Below are positions 21,390 to 33,566 of a stretch of DNA of 64,000 nt, piece after piece. The translations under genes were made by a program, and so were the position numbers. The notes beneath the pieces are model-generated. The model saw nothing but the letters and a program-made list of their open reading frames with translations, made no database searches and was not told the DNA's origin. The first letter of the stretch is position 1; each line of letters opens with the position of its first letter. The DNA comes from Valencia hispanica (lineage: Eukaryota > Chordata > Actinopteri > Cyprinodontiformes > Valenciidae): the NCBI GenBank assembly GCA_963556495.2, contig OY747705.1, positions 3,787,501 to 3,851,500 of the forward strand. The letters are read 5' to 3'.

Positions 21390-22948
21390 CAAGGGCGTAG
21401 AATTAGCATGGACGGAAGGGACATGTCCCCACCAATATCCAGTGATTATTGAATTGTCCCCACCAATAATTTGATCTCCTCGAGAAAAGAAAAACAAACC
21501 CGATAGAAAGCAAAAAAGAGAAAGAAAAATACTGATCTGTCAATGTCTCATTCTAGAGGTGCAGAAAGAGTTGTATGTTCTCTTCTGGAGTCCTAGCTCC
21601 CGTAACATATATGGCCAATGTGATTGGCTGTGCCTTTCCCTGCTGTCAGGTGAGACTCTGCAGCTATGTTTGGTTGTTAGCAGCGCCAAAACTGCAAGAA
21701 GTGAGTAAGGATGGCAGCAAAAAAGAAGAATTTGGACATGAGGAACAATTTTTCAAAGAAACCTGTAAGTCACTTGAAGTCAAGTTCCTTAATGAAAAGT
21801 GTCCATCATAATTTCGTTACTGGCAATGCTACGGTTTGGCCCACATCATTCAATCTAAAATTGTATGTAACTATGAATTACATGGTTTGGAAGCTAACTC
21901 CACAACAAGCTGCCCACTATTAGCTATACCATGCATATAAGGATGGCGCAGGTCTGTGCGCGCTTCCCCCAGGGAGCAAGGTGGGCATGCATTGTGTGAT
22001 TCCTGTCATATTTTTAAGCCCATTGTCTAGTCAAGCAACATTTTTTGCGATTGGTTCGTCTTCAACGCTGCATAAAAATAAATAAAATTTCCCTCACATA
22101 TGTTTTAAATACAAATAAATTGCAGTAAAAGTATACAGTTTACTGTTGCAGAGTCCTGCACTGGTCCAATTTTACCAACCACCATGCATTAAGAAGATTT
22201 TTTAACCCGACCATTATCTCCAGATTAAATCTCGACCCGACCTGCCTGTTGATTTAAAATCACCATCGGTCTGTGTCCGCCGCAGCTATGCGCTCCATAA
22301 CTCGCTATGGTGCTGTCAGCTGAGCTCTCAGATAGTGATGCTTTGAATACGTGTCCAGGTCTGAGATGATAATCAGTCAGATCCTCTCATAGGAATCTTT
22401 TTTGATTGATTCAGTTACCTGAACTCTGTGCGTAAAGTTGAAAATGTCTGTGTGTCTCCAAGAAGTGGTCAGAGATGTGAATTGTAAACTGCTTGTGTTA
22501 AAAAAAAAGAAGGAAAATAACGTGACCCCGTATTGCAATAAATTATTTCCCTTTTTTTTCTCTGGAACGTTACACAGCTGATTCTTATTTTATGCAAAAC
22601 TGTAGTGAATTTACAGTTGAAGAACGGGGAGGGTTGCAAGGGAAATGCGTTTGCTTTGTTTGTTGCTCATTCTTCTTCTGGGGCAAACATATTATTAATG
22701 TAGTCAACATTATTCTTGTGGATAAACATGATCTTTCCCAGACAACAGTCTAAAGATGGTTTTCAGCGCCGTTTAAAAAACAAAATAAAACACAACTGTT
22801 ATTAAACTACAGTGTATATTATAATCAAACGTCAGAAGGATAAATACCTATATTTGAATGATTATTTATTGTCCCCACCAATCTTCAAAACACACTCATG
22901 TTTATGGTTCTTGTCCCCACCAATTTTAAAAACAAACCTACGCCATTG
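21390..22948 (+). mobile_element. hAT DNA transposon, deletion derivative, perfect 8-bp TSD
   Basis: ATACTGAT occurs directly before (21382-21389) and after (22949-22956) an element whose ends are CAAGGGCGTAG and, reversed, CAATGGCGTAG. Subterminal GTCCCCACCAAT repeats occur at both ends. Eight-bp duplications with CA(G)NGGCGTAG-type ends are characteristic of hAT elements. A 54-bp exon-like frame (ATG 21711, MAAKKKNLDMRNNFSKKP) ends at a GTAAGT donor (21765) and resembles the first exon of hAT transposases. No further transposase remains. Sequence from 22300-22450 recurs, decayed, at 60480-60600. Confidence 0.8.
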
Positions 22949-23006
22949 ATACTGATGCTCAGTAACAAAAAGAAGGTATACTTAAAATGATTACACTGGA
23001 AGGTAT

Positions 23007-23505
23007 GGCAAGGCAAGGCAATTTTATTCGTATAGCACACTTTCAACAGCAAGGTAATTCAAGGTGCTTTACATGATTAGGGGATAAAGTAAAAATAGCT
23101 GTAAAACACAGACAAAGCATATATAGTAAGAACAGCAATAAAGCATGAAGCACACACAAAACATATGATACATGAAAACATTACTCAAATGCAGCTCTAA
23201 ACAGAAATGTTTTTAGCCACGATCTAAAGGAACTCAGTGTTTCAGCAGCTTTGCAGTTTTCTGGAAGTTTCTTCCAGATTAGAGGAGCATAGAAACTGAA
23301 AGCTGCTTTTCCATGTTTGGTTCTGATTCTAAGGATGTTGAATAGACTGGAATTAGAGGAACTGAGTGGTCTGGGAGGTTGGTATAGTAACAGTAGATCT
23401 TCAACATACTTTGGTGCTAAGTCAGCTAATGATTTATAAACCTGTAAAAGCATCTTGAAGTCTATTCTCTGAGATACAGGGAGCCAGTGTAAAGGGGGGG
23501 TGCAT
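23007..23505 (-). mobile_element. 3' end of an L2-like LINE (third family)
   Basis: Minus-strand C-terminus of a reverse transcriptase ORF (about 23490 to the stop at 23181). It has the HWLPVSQRIDFKMLL block, a Tyr-Lys-Ser-Leu helix and the closing Ser-Trp-Leu-Lys-Thr-Phe-Leu-Phe motif typical of L2/CR1 elements. It is followed by a short 3' UTR with GTGCTATACGAATAAAATTGCC and TTGCC repeats as the tail. It is 5' truncated. Beyond 23505, AACCAAAGGGGGGCCCAGTTTGGG resembles a hAT MITE end. Confidence 0.8.
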
Positions 23506-24734
23506 GAACATTTTCTCATAAACCAAAGGGGGGCCCAGTTTGGGAACCACTGGATTAGCGGATTGTCCAAACTTCATTTAATCTGCCCTGAATGTCCATC
23601 GTACAGCTGCAGGATCACAACATCACTTTCTTGCCCCATGATAGTGTAATATTGTGTTTTATTGGATTCCAGAAAGAAAATAGAATTAGCAGAGGACTGA
23701 AAATAGAAAATTATAATTATTGCATTTATTTAATAGCTAGACCTGGTAATGAACACATTTGTAGACCCAGGAAATGCCTGTTCTGTTGCAGTAACATGTC
23801 TGGGGCCATTGTGTCGTCCCTGAAGATCCCTGGTGGGTGAAAATATTATCAGCAGGAATTAAGTCTTTTTGCTAAGCTGCTCCACTCTTCATTTAGACAG
23901 TGTGTGGGGAGTTGTGTCTGTGCAGTGTTTGAATAATATTTGCTCCAGAGGCAGATGAATACACCAGGAATCTACAACAATTGTCCTTACTCCCCAGGAG
24001 ACTGTAGCATAAAAAAACACTTGCTGCCACAGACTACTAAAACATCTGCAGGATCTTAATATAGGTATCAAGAGATCTGACTGAGCCTCCTTAAGATAGT
24101 TCCCCAACCTAACACATTCGCCGTCTCCTGGATCACAGATTACCTGACAGGAAAAATATCCTATGATCAATGCGTAATGACTCGACAGTACCACCAATGA
24201 TTTACAGTGCATTCTATTTTTAAATTAAACTTATCAATCACAAAGTAAGTATTAAAATTTTTGTGACTGTCCACATGTTGCATGGGGTGGATGTGGAGTA
24301 ATCTAGTCCAGGTTTGAAATGTCTGGCTTATGTAGGTTTTGATCTGGACCTGATCTATTGTAGTTCAGATGCAGAAAAGCGGCTGAAATCTGCCTTTATT
24401 GAAATTTCACAAATCACAGAAAGGTTTCACAAATCCCATAGATGGTTTTTATTGTTCTGCTTTAAGTATAGAATAATCTAGTCCAGGTTTGAAATGTCTG
24501 GGTTATGTAGTTTTTAAACTAGAGCAGTTTAAAGATGCTCACAGTAGAGAAAGATTTGGCGTAATTCCCCTCTTGCCATTACCCGAATCGGAAGCTAGAA
24601 ACGGAAACTAACTTCAGCCTCGTCAAGAAACTACATAGATACAACAAATGTCCTACTGTGGGGCATTAATATATATACAGATATATATTTATATTTTGTA
24701 CAACTTCAGTCGCACCTGCAGAGATAGATGCAAC

Positions 24735-24770
<36 letters not shown>

Positions 24771-25282
24771 CATTGCTTTCTAGCATTTAAAGTACCAACA
24801 TTTGCACCAAAACTTGTATTTTAGTTTGATTATAATTTTTAAACACTAAATCAGGTGTTCAGCTACTCTGAATCAAAGCAGTTTTGACAGGTCCTTTTTT
24901 TAAACTCTTACTTGTGTAATCTCTAGGACAACTGCTCTTTACTTTTACTTGAATAAAAATATCTGGTCATATGTGTTTGTCAAAGCTGAACCCAGGGCAA
25001 ACTATGGGAACTTATCTAAGTTTTTAGCTAGCAGCTACGACTAGGAAAACAGTTACTACTAGACTATTGTTTGTTCACATGACACTTTTTCTCATCATTG
25101 TAATACATTTATTACCAACCTGAGAACTTATCTGCTGGTCATTAGACATGACAAAAGTATTATGTATTATGTGCCCTGCTCCAGCTCAAGAGGCTGGAAG
25201 TCCACAGGGGTCCGCTGGATGAACATAGTTCTATTATTCTGCGCTTGATTAATCTGCATCTCTTCCTAAAGACCCGGATGTC
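23506..25282. other. No gene seen; short direct repeat and AT run
   Basis: A roughly 37-bp unit beginning AATCTAGTCCAGGTTTGAAA occurs at 24299 and again at 24476 with one difference. A dinucleotide (AT)n run lies at 24737-24766. No coding region is recognisable. Confidence 0.5.
24737..24766. repeat. (AT)n microsatellite
   Basis: About 15 uninterrupted AT units. Confidence 0.95.
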
Positions 25283-25291
25283 TGGCACAAA

Positions 25292-26518
25292 AAAAACTGA
25301 ATTTAGGAATTGAAATTGAATTGTAGAACTGAAACTGAATGGTGAGAAGTGAAACTGAGGCGGCTGGCTGTGGCCCCCGCAATGGCGGGTGGCCCTTGTC
25401 GGCCGATCCCTGGTCGGGTCCCTGCTTGGGGATGGGGCACCCCTGGGCCCCGACTCTCCGGGTCCATGGACGGGCCCACCCTGGTTTAGCCGGTTGCCGG
25501 CGGGGCCGTGGCCTCGTCACTGCTGCCCCCCGGGCCCCTGCATTGTAGCCGCTGGATGTTCCCCTAGGGTTTCTCCTCTGCTCCTCTCTTGGGGGTTGTG
25601 GTCGGCCCCGCCCGGGTCCGCCTGGGGCTCTAGGGGTCCTTTGGACGTCTTGGCTCCGATCTCCTTTATGTCTGCAACGATTCCTGGGAGGGAGACGGAT
25701 TGATGTCTGCTCACACCAGCTATCAAACACTCTTATGGAGAAACCTTATATGCACCAGCATGCTAACACACACACACATAGATGTGGGGTCTCCGGTGTT
25801 TACGAATACATTCTTGGGCTGAGGTTATCATTACTAGAGCTTGATTAATCGGTACCATGAGCTTTTCAGTGACATTGTTGTTGTATTTTTATATACATTT
25901 TTGTGTGATGTGGTTGTGTAGTTCTTAGTTCACATTGTTTGGTTTGTTTTGTCAATGTTCCTTTTTTTCCCCATCTCTCTGCCGTCCTGTGGGTATGAAG
26001 GCAGACTTCAATGTTTTCTTGTGTTTTCTTTGTTCCTTTTCCTCTCTTGTATTTTCAACTCATCCTCTCTCTTGACTTTTTGTTTCCTACCTCTTATCTT
26101 CCCCTTTATTTGCTGTCTCTGTGCCCATAACATCAGAAAATAAAACCCACAGCAATTCATAATAAAGATTTCTCACACATATATATCAAGTGGAGTATAC
26201 TATAGCAAAAGCTGTAGTGCTTCGCTTGTGAAAGTAAATCTGTTGGGCTTCTACTTGGTACTCAGACACCAATTCTGAGCTCCGCACTCCCAGACAGGAC
26301 ACGTTTAATGAAAAATAAATTTAACTGAAATTCTGAGAGCTGAATTTGCAACAGGATAAAATACAGTTTTAAAGCAAATAAATTCATTTTCAAAATATAA
26401 AATTCAATTTCAATTTAGTAAAAACTAAAAATTGGATTTCAAATTAGGCTAATTCAAATTTCAGATTCAATCAGAGTGATGCAAATTCAAACAGAACTAA
26501 TTCAAATTCAGTACCTGA
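25292..26518 (-). repeat. GC-rich dispersed repeat, copy B, in TSD-flanked element
   Basis: TGGCACAAA at 25283-25291 and 26519-26527 flanks the unit, consistent with a 9-bp target duplication. The core (25364-26287) is the reverse complement of the start of copy A (4911-5820). Outside the core, both flanks (25292-25363 and 26288-26518) are AATTCAATTT-rich, so the GC-rich core sits inside an AT-rich frame. An open frame from 25730 on the minus strand begins MFDSWCEQ like copy A, then diverges. No known domain is visible. Confidence 0.6.
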
Positions 26519-26527
26519 TGGCACAAA

Positions 26528-27404
26528 TTTCTTCCCATAGTAAGGTACCTTTATATGAATCTTTTCATACAGACAAACTGAAAATAGCCAACTTCAATAT
26601 GACCCTGGACACTGCCATCTTTTTAGATTAAAACAGAACCATTTGGGCACTGGGTGACTGTTGATAGAGCAGGAGCACCATGTACAGAACTTGTAGTCCT
26701 TGGCATGGTTTTCGTGGGTTTGATTCCTGGTCTTGGGCTGTTTGCCACATATCTTCCCCTTCTCTTTATCTTCCTGCTTATCACAAACTAAACTTAAAAC
26801 AAAAAAAAACAACAACCTGGAATTATTTCTTAAGTGTAGTGATCACCGCTTTTCTATTTTCAAAATAATGCTTTTGTGTTCCAATTAATGACTACCTTTT
26901 TCATTGTCTGATTTCAGTTGAGCATGATACTTTTTGCTCTTAAACAAACTGTATTTCAAATCTCTTGTTTTTATGTAACAATATACAATACAATACAATA
27001 CTTGTCACTACACATCAACAAATAAACAATTATTAATACAAAGGAATACTTGATTATACTGCTGATAAAATGCTATATAATTTATCACAACATTTTTAGG
27101 ATTCCTTAACAAGATGAAAGCACTGGTACAGAACAAACTTGGAAGTCATGCTACAGGAAATCTTTATTTACCTTTTCCATGGAATATCACTGGATAACCT
27201 TTAATATGAATTAGAAATATCTAAAAATACAGAAATAATTTAGCTCCTTCAAAAAGGATATATTTAGCTTTTGTGTAGTAGTCTTTTCCAACAAATTCTC
27301 AGTGACATTGAAATCTGAGCTCATAATGAGGCCATTTCATAACATTTCAACGTACTATCTTAAACATATGTTATTTTTGAGGAATATACGTAGCTTTTTT
27401 AGCA
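26528..27404. other. No gene seen
   Basis: AT-rich sequence with a short AATAC repeat near 26985-27000. Confidence 0.5.
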
Positions 27405-28377
27405 ACTTCATTTAGAAGCTGGCCATGGCAGAACACTGACATTGCTGTCATGCAGAAACTCACGCACAGAACGAGTAGTATGGCTGGTGGCATTGTCCTG
27501 CTGGAAGATCATGTCCGGATGAGCATCCATAAAGGGTACCACATGAGGGAGGAGGATGTCTTCCCTGTATCGCAAGGCATTGAGATTCCTTCGACGATAA
27601 ACACGAATCCGTCCATCACCCCTGGTGAGACAAAACCGTGACTCATCAGTGAAGAGCACTTTTTGTCACTCCTGTCTGGTCCAGCAACGGTGGGTTTGTG
27701 CCCATAGGCGGTGTTGTTGCTGGTGATTTCTGGTAAGGACCTGCCTTACAACAGGCCTACAAGTCCTCAGTCCAGCCTCTCTCAGCCTATTGTGGACAGT
27801 CTGGGCACTGATGGAGGGATTGTGTGTTCCTGGTGTGATTCGGGCAGTTGTTGTGGCCATCCTGTACCTGTCACGCAGGTGTGATATTCGGATGTACCGA
27901 TCCTGTGCAGGTGTTGTTACACGTGGTCTTCCACTGCGAGGATGATCAGCTGTCCTTCCTGTCTCCCTGTAGCGCTGTCTTAGGCGTCTCACAATGCGGA
28001 CATGGCAATTTATTGCCCTAGCCACATCACCAGTCCTCATGCCTCCCTGCAGCATGCCTAATGCACGTTCACGCAGATGAGCAGGGACCGTGGGCATCTT
28101 TCTTTGGGTGTTTTTCACAGTCGGTAGACAAGTCTCTTTAGTGTCCTGCCTTTTTAGAACTGTGACCTTAAATGCCTACTTTCTGTAAGATGTTAAGGTC
28201 TTAACGACCATTCCACAGGTGCATGTTAATTAATTGATTATGGTTAATTGAACATGCATGAAAACATTGTTTAAACCCTTTACAATTAAGATCTGTAAAG
28301 TTATTTGGATTTTTACAACATTATTGTTGAAATACACAGTCCTGAAAAAGGGACGTTTCTTTTTTTGCTGAGTTTAT
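27405..28377 (-). mobile_element. Tc1-like mariner, 3' truncated
   Basis: The 5' terminal repeat lies at about 28335-28377 (reverse complement AACTCAGCAAAAAAAGAAAC), typical of one fish Tc1 family and next to TTTA. The transposase follows on the minus strand. The opposite terminal repeat is missing; similarity ends at about 27405. Confidence 0.85.
27408..28118 (-). pseudogene. Tc1-like transposase, truncated and interrupted
   Basis: The frame starts at ATG 28118. The N-terminal paired-like DNA-binding region (HLRERALGMLQGG..., two helix-turn-helix units with SGRPR linker) spans roughly residues 10-115. A TGA at 27666-27668 replaces an expected Trp codon, and the same frame goes on. The first catalytic Asp lies in FTDESRF and the second in QQDNATSH. 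Between them a segment of about 40 residues is missing after RVYRRR. The third acidic residue is lost because the protein ends at LPWPASK. The cut-and-paste DDE transposase is therefore dead. Confidence 0.9.
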
Positions 28378-29520
28378 TTAGTCAATAAACCGTCTCGGCC
28401 ACACTAGCCCATTGTTTAAGGCTCCCCTCCTCGGAAATTTTTTAAAACGGGTAAGGGGGCCCTCTATTTCTCAATTCTCCGGCTCTTGGATTGGTGTGGA
28501 TTTGTCAGGCGTTTAAGAACTGAGTTCGGTAAGGCAGTGACGTCAGAAAACATGCACCACAGCCAGCTTAATAACAACTGGTGGGGGACCACTCAGAGGT
28601 AAACAATAGAAAGATGGAGGCGAATAATCTAGACATGCCCTTGTTGCTCCTTCTTGTGCATGTAGAAATCCCTAGCTTAAGAGAAGGCACGGGGCGATTG
28701 CAGCAATTTCGGATACATCATATCTCAGACGGTGACTGTGACGTCATAAATGTGGGTCTGCCTTTTTTTTCTCTGCTGATGCCAACTAGGTAGGGATGTG
28801 TGTGCGTGGACAGGTATAAGGTTAGGTGGGATATTCCATTTATAAACTTGCCGTGTTAGTGTAGAAGCAACCTAAGGATCATTTTCCACTTGTTACAGAG
28901 ATGCAGACAGAAGATGCACTGAACAACGGCCAGCAGGAACAGCACATGCAGATTTATCTAAGTGAGGCACAAGGGCTGGAGGCTTCTTTCTGAAGGGAGG
29001 AGATGGCAGAGAATGCTTCATTTAATCAAACACTCCTTGGGGTGTTGGGAGAGCTTGTACGTTACAGACATTTCTGACAAATTTCTTGTATAAGGTACAT
29101 AAAAATGTATATACCTAGAGTAATTTGTTCTCTACTCTAAGCTTGAATGTGCCAGTACTCTTTTGAAATAGCACTTGAATATCCAGGAATTATGTGCCAT
29201 ACAAGCAACTGTATTTCCTGATACTGGGGTAGTGTTTAATGGAATGTAGTCCGTTTTAAGGGCTCATAATTCTGTTGACCAAAACATACCACACCAAAAG
29301 ATCTTAATGAAGGATTATTCTTAGCTTTTTTCTGTTAGCATTTAGCTTGTCTTTGTAATATGTACAAAACAAAAGTAGACACATTTTTAAAAGACAAAAT
29401 ATTGTTGTCATAGTGAGATACAATGATACATTTTTGAGGAAGGCAACACAATGTTTTTATATGTGCACCAGCACAAAGCCCCTGTAGATGGACTCTCTTT
29501 TTTAGGTATCACCCACAACA
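28378..29520. other. No firm gene; possible first exon fragment
   Basis: An ATG at 28614 opens about 60 codons with a Leu-rich start (MEANNLDMPLLLLLVH). It might be the leader exon of a transposon gene, but no continuation is evident. The rest is AT-rich. Confidence 0.3.
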
Positions 29521-31183
29521 TATTTGTGCATGCGCCGCCCTGAGTGGCAGCAGTTGCAGCTGCTCTCGCTCCGAGTTTAGCTTTTTTTTCTATTTTTAAA
29601 GAACTTACAACATTAATACCTAATATCATCCGGAGTGTTTAAGTACAGAGACAACAGCGGGACCACGGATATTAACTTTTCATAGCAGCTCTGCACCTTT
29701 ACGTTGTTTTTTGTTACTTGTGTTTTTTACTTTTTGTGCCCGAACACCTGTTGCCATGGCTCCTTTTTTTGTTTACACAAGGGATCAACTGTTAGCGCTC
29801 CGCAACACAGCGACGCAGCCCTGTGAGAGCCTGACATCCCCCAGGAGCTGAGGAGGAAAAGACGGGTGACCTGTGCTGGAGTTAAACGCCGTGCTGAACG
29901 GAGATGACATAGACCGGTCCTCCTGTCCGTTGTCATGGGAAACATGAGATCTCTTCATAACAAGATGGACGAGGTTACGGCGCTAACCTAGTACCAGCGG
30001 AAATATCGGGAGTGTAGCATCATGCTGTTTACAGAGACATGGCCAAACTCTTTGTCCCCAGACTCTCACGCTTCTCTGGATGGATTTTATTTTTTGCGGG
30101 CTGACAGGACACAGGATAGCGGTAAGGGGAAAGGCGGAGGGCTGGCTGTGTTTGTAAATAACAGATGGTGTAACCATGGACACGTAACTGTTAAAGAACA
30201 ACACTGCTGCAAGGACATTGAACTGTTAGCCGTTAGCATGAGGCCGTATTATCTTCCACGGGAGTTTTCTCATGTTATTGTTATACTGGCGTACGTCTCC
30301 CCCTCTGTTAATGGTTACACGGCCTGCGATGTCCTGCACTCAGCTGTAGGCAGGCTGCAGACACAGCACCCACATGCCCTCCTCCTCCTCTCTGGAGACT
30401 TCAACCATGCCCCCCCCCATCCTTCACCCTGCAAAAATTCACCCAGTACTTCACGTGCCACACCAGAGACAGTAAAATACTGGATTTATTTTATGTCAAC
30501 ACCAAGGAGGCATACAACCCAACACCTCTCCCTCCCCTAGGAAGATCAGAACACAACCTGGTTCATCTCCAGCCTGTGTATGAACCCCTCATGCACAGGC
30601 AACCGGTTGTGACCCGCACTGTGAAAAGATGGTCCAAGGAGACTGAAGAAGCTCTGAGGGACTGTTTTGAGACAGCTGTGTGGGAGGAACTCTGTGACCC
30701 TCATGGGGAGGACATTGACAGTCTCACTAACTGCATCACAGATTATATAAACTTCTGTGTGGAGAACACTGTATACCTACCAGGACGGTACGGTGCTTCT
30801 CCAACAATAAACCCTGGATTAATCCGGACATAAAGGCCTACCCTACTTAAGGAGAAGAAGAGGGCCTTTAGGTCAGGAACCAAGGAGGAGCTCAAGGTGG
30901 AAGATCAGAGAGGCAAAGAGCAGATACAGGAGGATGGAGGAGCAGCTGCAACAGAGGAACATCAGCGGAGTCTGGAAGGGTCTGAAGACCATCTCAGGGT
31001 ACAAAGAACCAGACTCCCAGCCTGGGGGGAGACATCACTGCTGCCCCCCCCCCCCCCCCGCCCCCCTCCTCCCCCACTGCCTCACCTAGTCCTACATGCA
31101 CAGCACTCAGATCACAGCCAGCTACCACTATCTCCCCATCTACTACCCCACCCCCCCCCCACTGACGCTCACACCTCCTCTTA
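29521..31183 (+). mobile_element. Rex1-like LINE, 5' and endonuclease part
   Basis: A leader (29521-29755) is followed by the start of the ORF and the endonuclease. It is cut at 31183 by the Harbinger element. The same LINE resumes at 35312, with its 3' end at 36101-36481. The C-rich stretch 31041-31160 includes runs of 9 to 17 C. Confidence 0.8.
29756..30832 (+). pseudogene. Rex1-like LINE ORF, endonuclease domain
   Basis: ATG at 29756 opens a frame reading MAPFFVYTRDQLLALR, then a basic stretch. A frame change leads to MGNMRSLHNKMDE at 29935. TAG at 29989-29991 interrupts it. The endonuclease continues with FTETW (catalytic Glu) near 30026, KGGGLAVFVN, Arg-Pro-Tyr-Tyr-Leu-Pro-Arg-Glu-Phe, and SGDFNHA near 30396. 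A further frameshift near 30535 precedes the linker region (30576-30832). The order and motifs match Rex1 (Babar) LINEs of teleosts, which nick DNA and reverse transcribe their RNA. At least two frameshifts and one stop make it inactive. Confidence 0.8.
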
Positions 31184-31294
31184 TGGCACGTTCACACCGG
31201 TCAGCGCGTCCAGGCGTCAAATCGCTCAAACGGACAAAAGTCGACGCTTTAAAATTAAAACCCAGCTGCTTGCACACTTTGTAGTCTGTGTCAT

Positions 31295-32856
31295 TTGCGA
31301 AGTGTGTTGGTACACCCCATTCTTCAGAGGCGTTCGGACTTCGGAGAGTTTCACCATTTGCTCCAGGAGTTGCGTATGGATGAGGTTCGGTTTCAGCGCT
31401 ATTATCGTCTGTCCCGCGCCCATTTTGATGACCTCCTGACCCGCATCGGTCCTCGCATCACCTACCAGGACACCAACTACAGGCGCTCTATTCCTGCTGA
31501 AGAGCCTGCCCATTTGTCTTCGGTTAGTGGGTACATTGTGATTCTGGAAATGTTTTTTTTTTGCTAACCTACTTAAGCCCAGACATAATATGTTCAAGCT
31601 ACATGTAGGTACAATGTATTCTATTTGTTCTTTTGAATTATTGACATAACAGCAATTTTGCTAATGAGCAATTTGTATAAACGTTTAATCTGATGCTCAT
31701 GTGCTTATACTATGCATATTAAAAAGTCACTGTAAAATCCACACTGTTTACTTACCAAATATGCCTTTTTTGCATTTGGTACCAGTTTTTTTCCCCACAC
31801 ATAAAACAGCAAGATTAAAACAGTACACACAGGCAAATATACAAATCAATTTTCCTATATTAACGTGCAGCCAAATAAAAGCCACCGGTAACAACATAGG
31901 TGAATGTATATTTAGTGAACAGTGAACAGATAACCTCACCCCACAGTCATTTCTCATCTCCTGCCCAATATATACTCACACATCTTATATATAAGTAAAA
32001 TACATTACAGTAGATAATAGTAGATTTAATGATAACCAATCTGGCCCGCAAATAGTCTATTCACTATCGTTTTCTCTTTTATGCAGGTTTCTTGCCACTG
32101 GGGACTCCTACAGGACCATAGCCAGCAGCTTTAGAGTGGGCATTTCCACTGTCTACACCATCATCCCTGATGTGGTGACAGCCATCTAGGATGGTTTAGT
32201 GGAGGAGTTCATGGCTGTGCCAGGAGAACCACGTCAGCTTAAAGGCACCCCCCAACTCTGGTTCTCTCTTTTTTAATTACAAGGGGCACCATTCCATTGT
32301 GCTCCTTGCTGTGGTAGATGTCCGTTACAGGTTCAGGGTGATAGATGTTGGGGGGTATGGCAGAACCAGTAATGGAGGGATTTTGGCCAACTCCGCCTTT
32401 GGTCAGGCTCTGCGTGACGGCACACTTGGTCTGCCTCCAGACCAGCACATGCCCGGAGCTGCACACCGAAGACCCCAGCCCCATGTCTTTGTGGCAGATG
32501 AGGCCTTTCCGCTGAGCAGGCATTTGATGCACCCCTTTCCTGGACGTGGCGGCCTAACCCCTCAGCAGCGTGTCTTTAACTACCGGCTCTCCCGGGCCCG
32601 GCTGGTGGTGGAAGATGCATTCAGGATATGGTCTGCACAGTGGAGAATGTTTTACCACACACTGGAAGTCAACCCCGAAGTTGTGGAGAAGTGTGTGAAG
32701 GCGACGTGTGTTCTCCACAACTTCATGAGGGTTTCTGGAGATGGCCAGGTACCTGCAGTGAGGGGAGCTGCCGCTGCTCATGGAGAAAGACCACTTCCAG
32801 CTGTGGGGCAAATCGGAGCCAACAACGTGACCAGAGAGGCAGTGGAGACCAGATAA
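31295..32856 (+). pseudogene. Harbinger transposase (DDE_Tnp_4 type), disrupted
   Basis: Exon 1 (to 31522) includes FHHLLQELRMDEVRFQRYYR and RIGPRITYQDTNYRRSIP. A 1-bp loss near 31504 shifts its last codons. The intron is 31523-32086 (GTTAGT...ATGCAG). Exon 2 reads FLATGDSYRTIASSFRVG, a helix-turn-helix region, then TAG at 32187-32189 in place of Trp. Near 32230 an internal deletion removes the part with the first catalytic Asp and changes frame. From 32254 the frame is open to 32856: a YRFRVIDVGGYGR block, second Asp in FVADEAFPL, and the catalytic Glu in VVEDAFRIWSAQWRMF. Two of the three catalytic acids remain, so it should not be functional. Confidence 0.88.
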
Positions 32857-33566
32857 GTTTTCATGGCCCACTTCAGTGAGGAGGGGGCAGTGCCATGGCA
32901 GCCGGCAGAATAGTCATGTCCATACAGGACTGACCCAAAACGGCTCTTTTAAGAGCCACCCAATAAAAAAATTAAGAGCAAAACTTTCTGAAAATTTCCA
33001 CATCTATATTTACTATATTATATTTTAGTAATTCATGTTTCTCTATACATTGATATATATATATTCACAAATCCCTTTCATTTATGGATTTTTGTTGTTC
33101 TGTACCTATATACTTTTGACCTGTTCACCTGTACCTCTCGTTTCCAGGTAATGGCTGACAGACTGCTCTGCTTTCTCCCACAAACTCGTCTATGGATATG
33201 GTGAAATCAATCAAATAAACTCAAATAGTTCTTGCTTTTGTACTTCTGTGATATTTTATATAGTCAATAAAAAGGTATATTTCATTAAGGTAATTATTAT
33301 CTGTTATTAAAAATAACCTTTTCACCCAAATGGCATTACATAAGACAGTAACATTAAATTAAGGAAAGTAGCTGACCAAAATGCTACATATAAAAATATT
33401 TAATATAAAAAAATACATACAACATATATACATATAATAAACAAACAATAATATAAAGAAGAGGAAGAGAAAGGACCTTGTTTGGAGAAGTGCGGTGGAA
33501 GACAAGAGGGACACAGAAAGGAGTCTCCTTCCTCCCCTGAAAAAGGAGTCAGCTCGATCCATAAAA

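Noticed and set aside
23515..23565. hAT MITE end CCCAGTTTGGGAACCACTGG
   Set aside because: Only one terminus is visible, so it is mentioned with the neighbouring LINE and not listed as an element.
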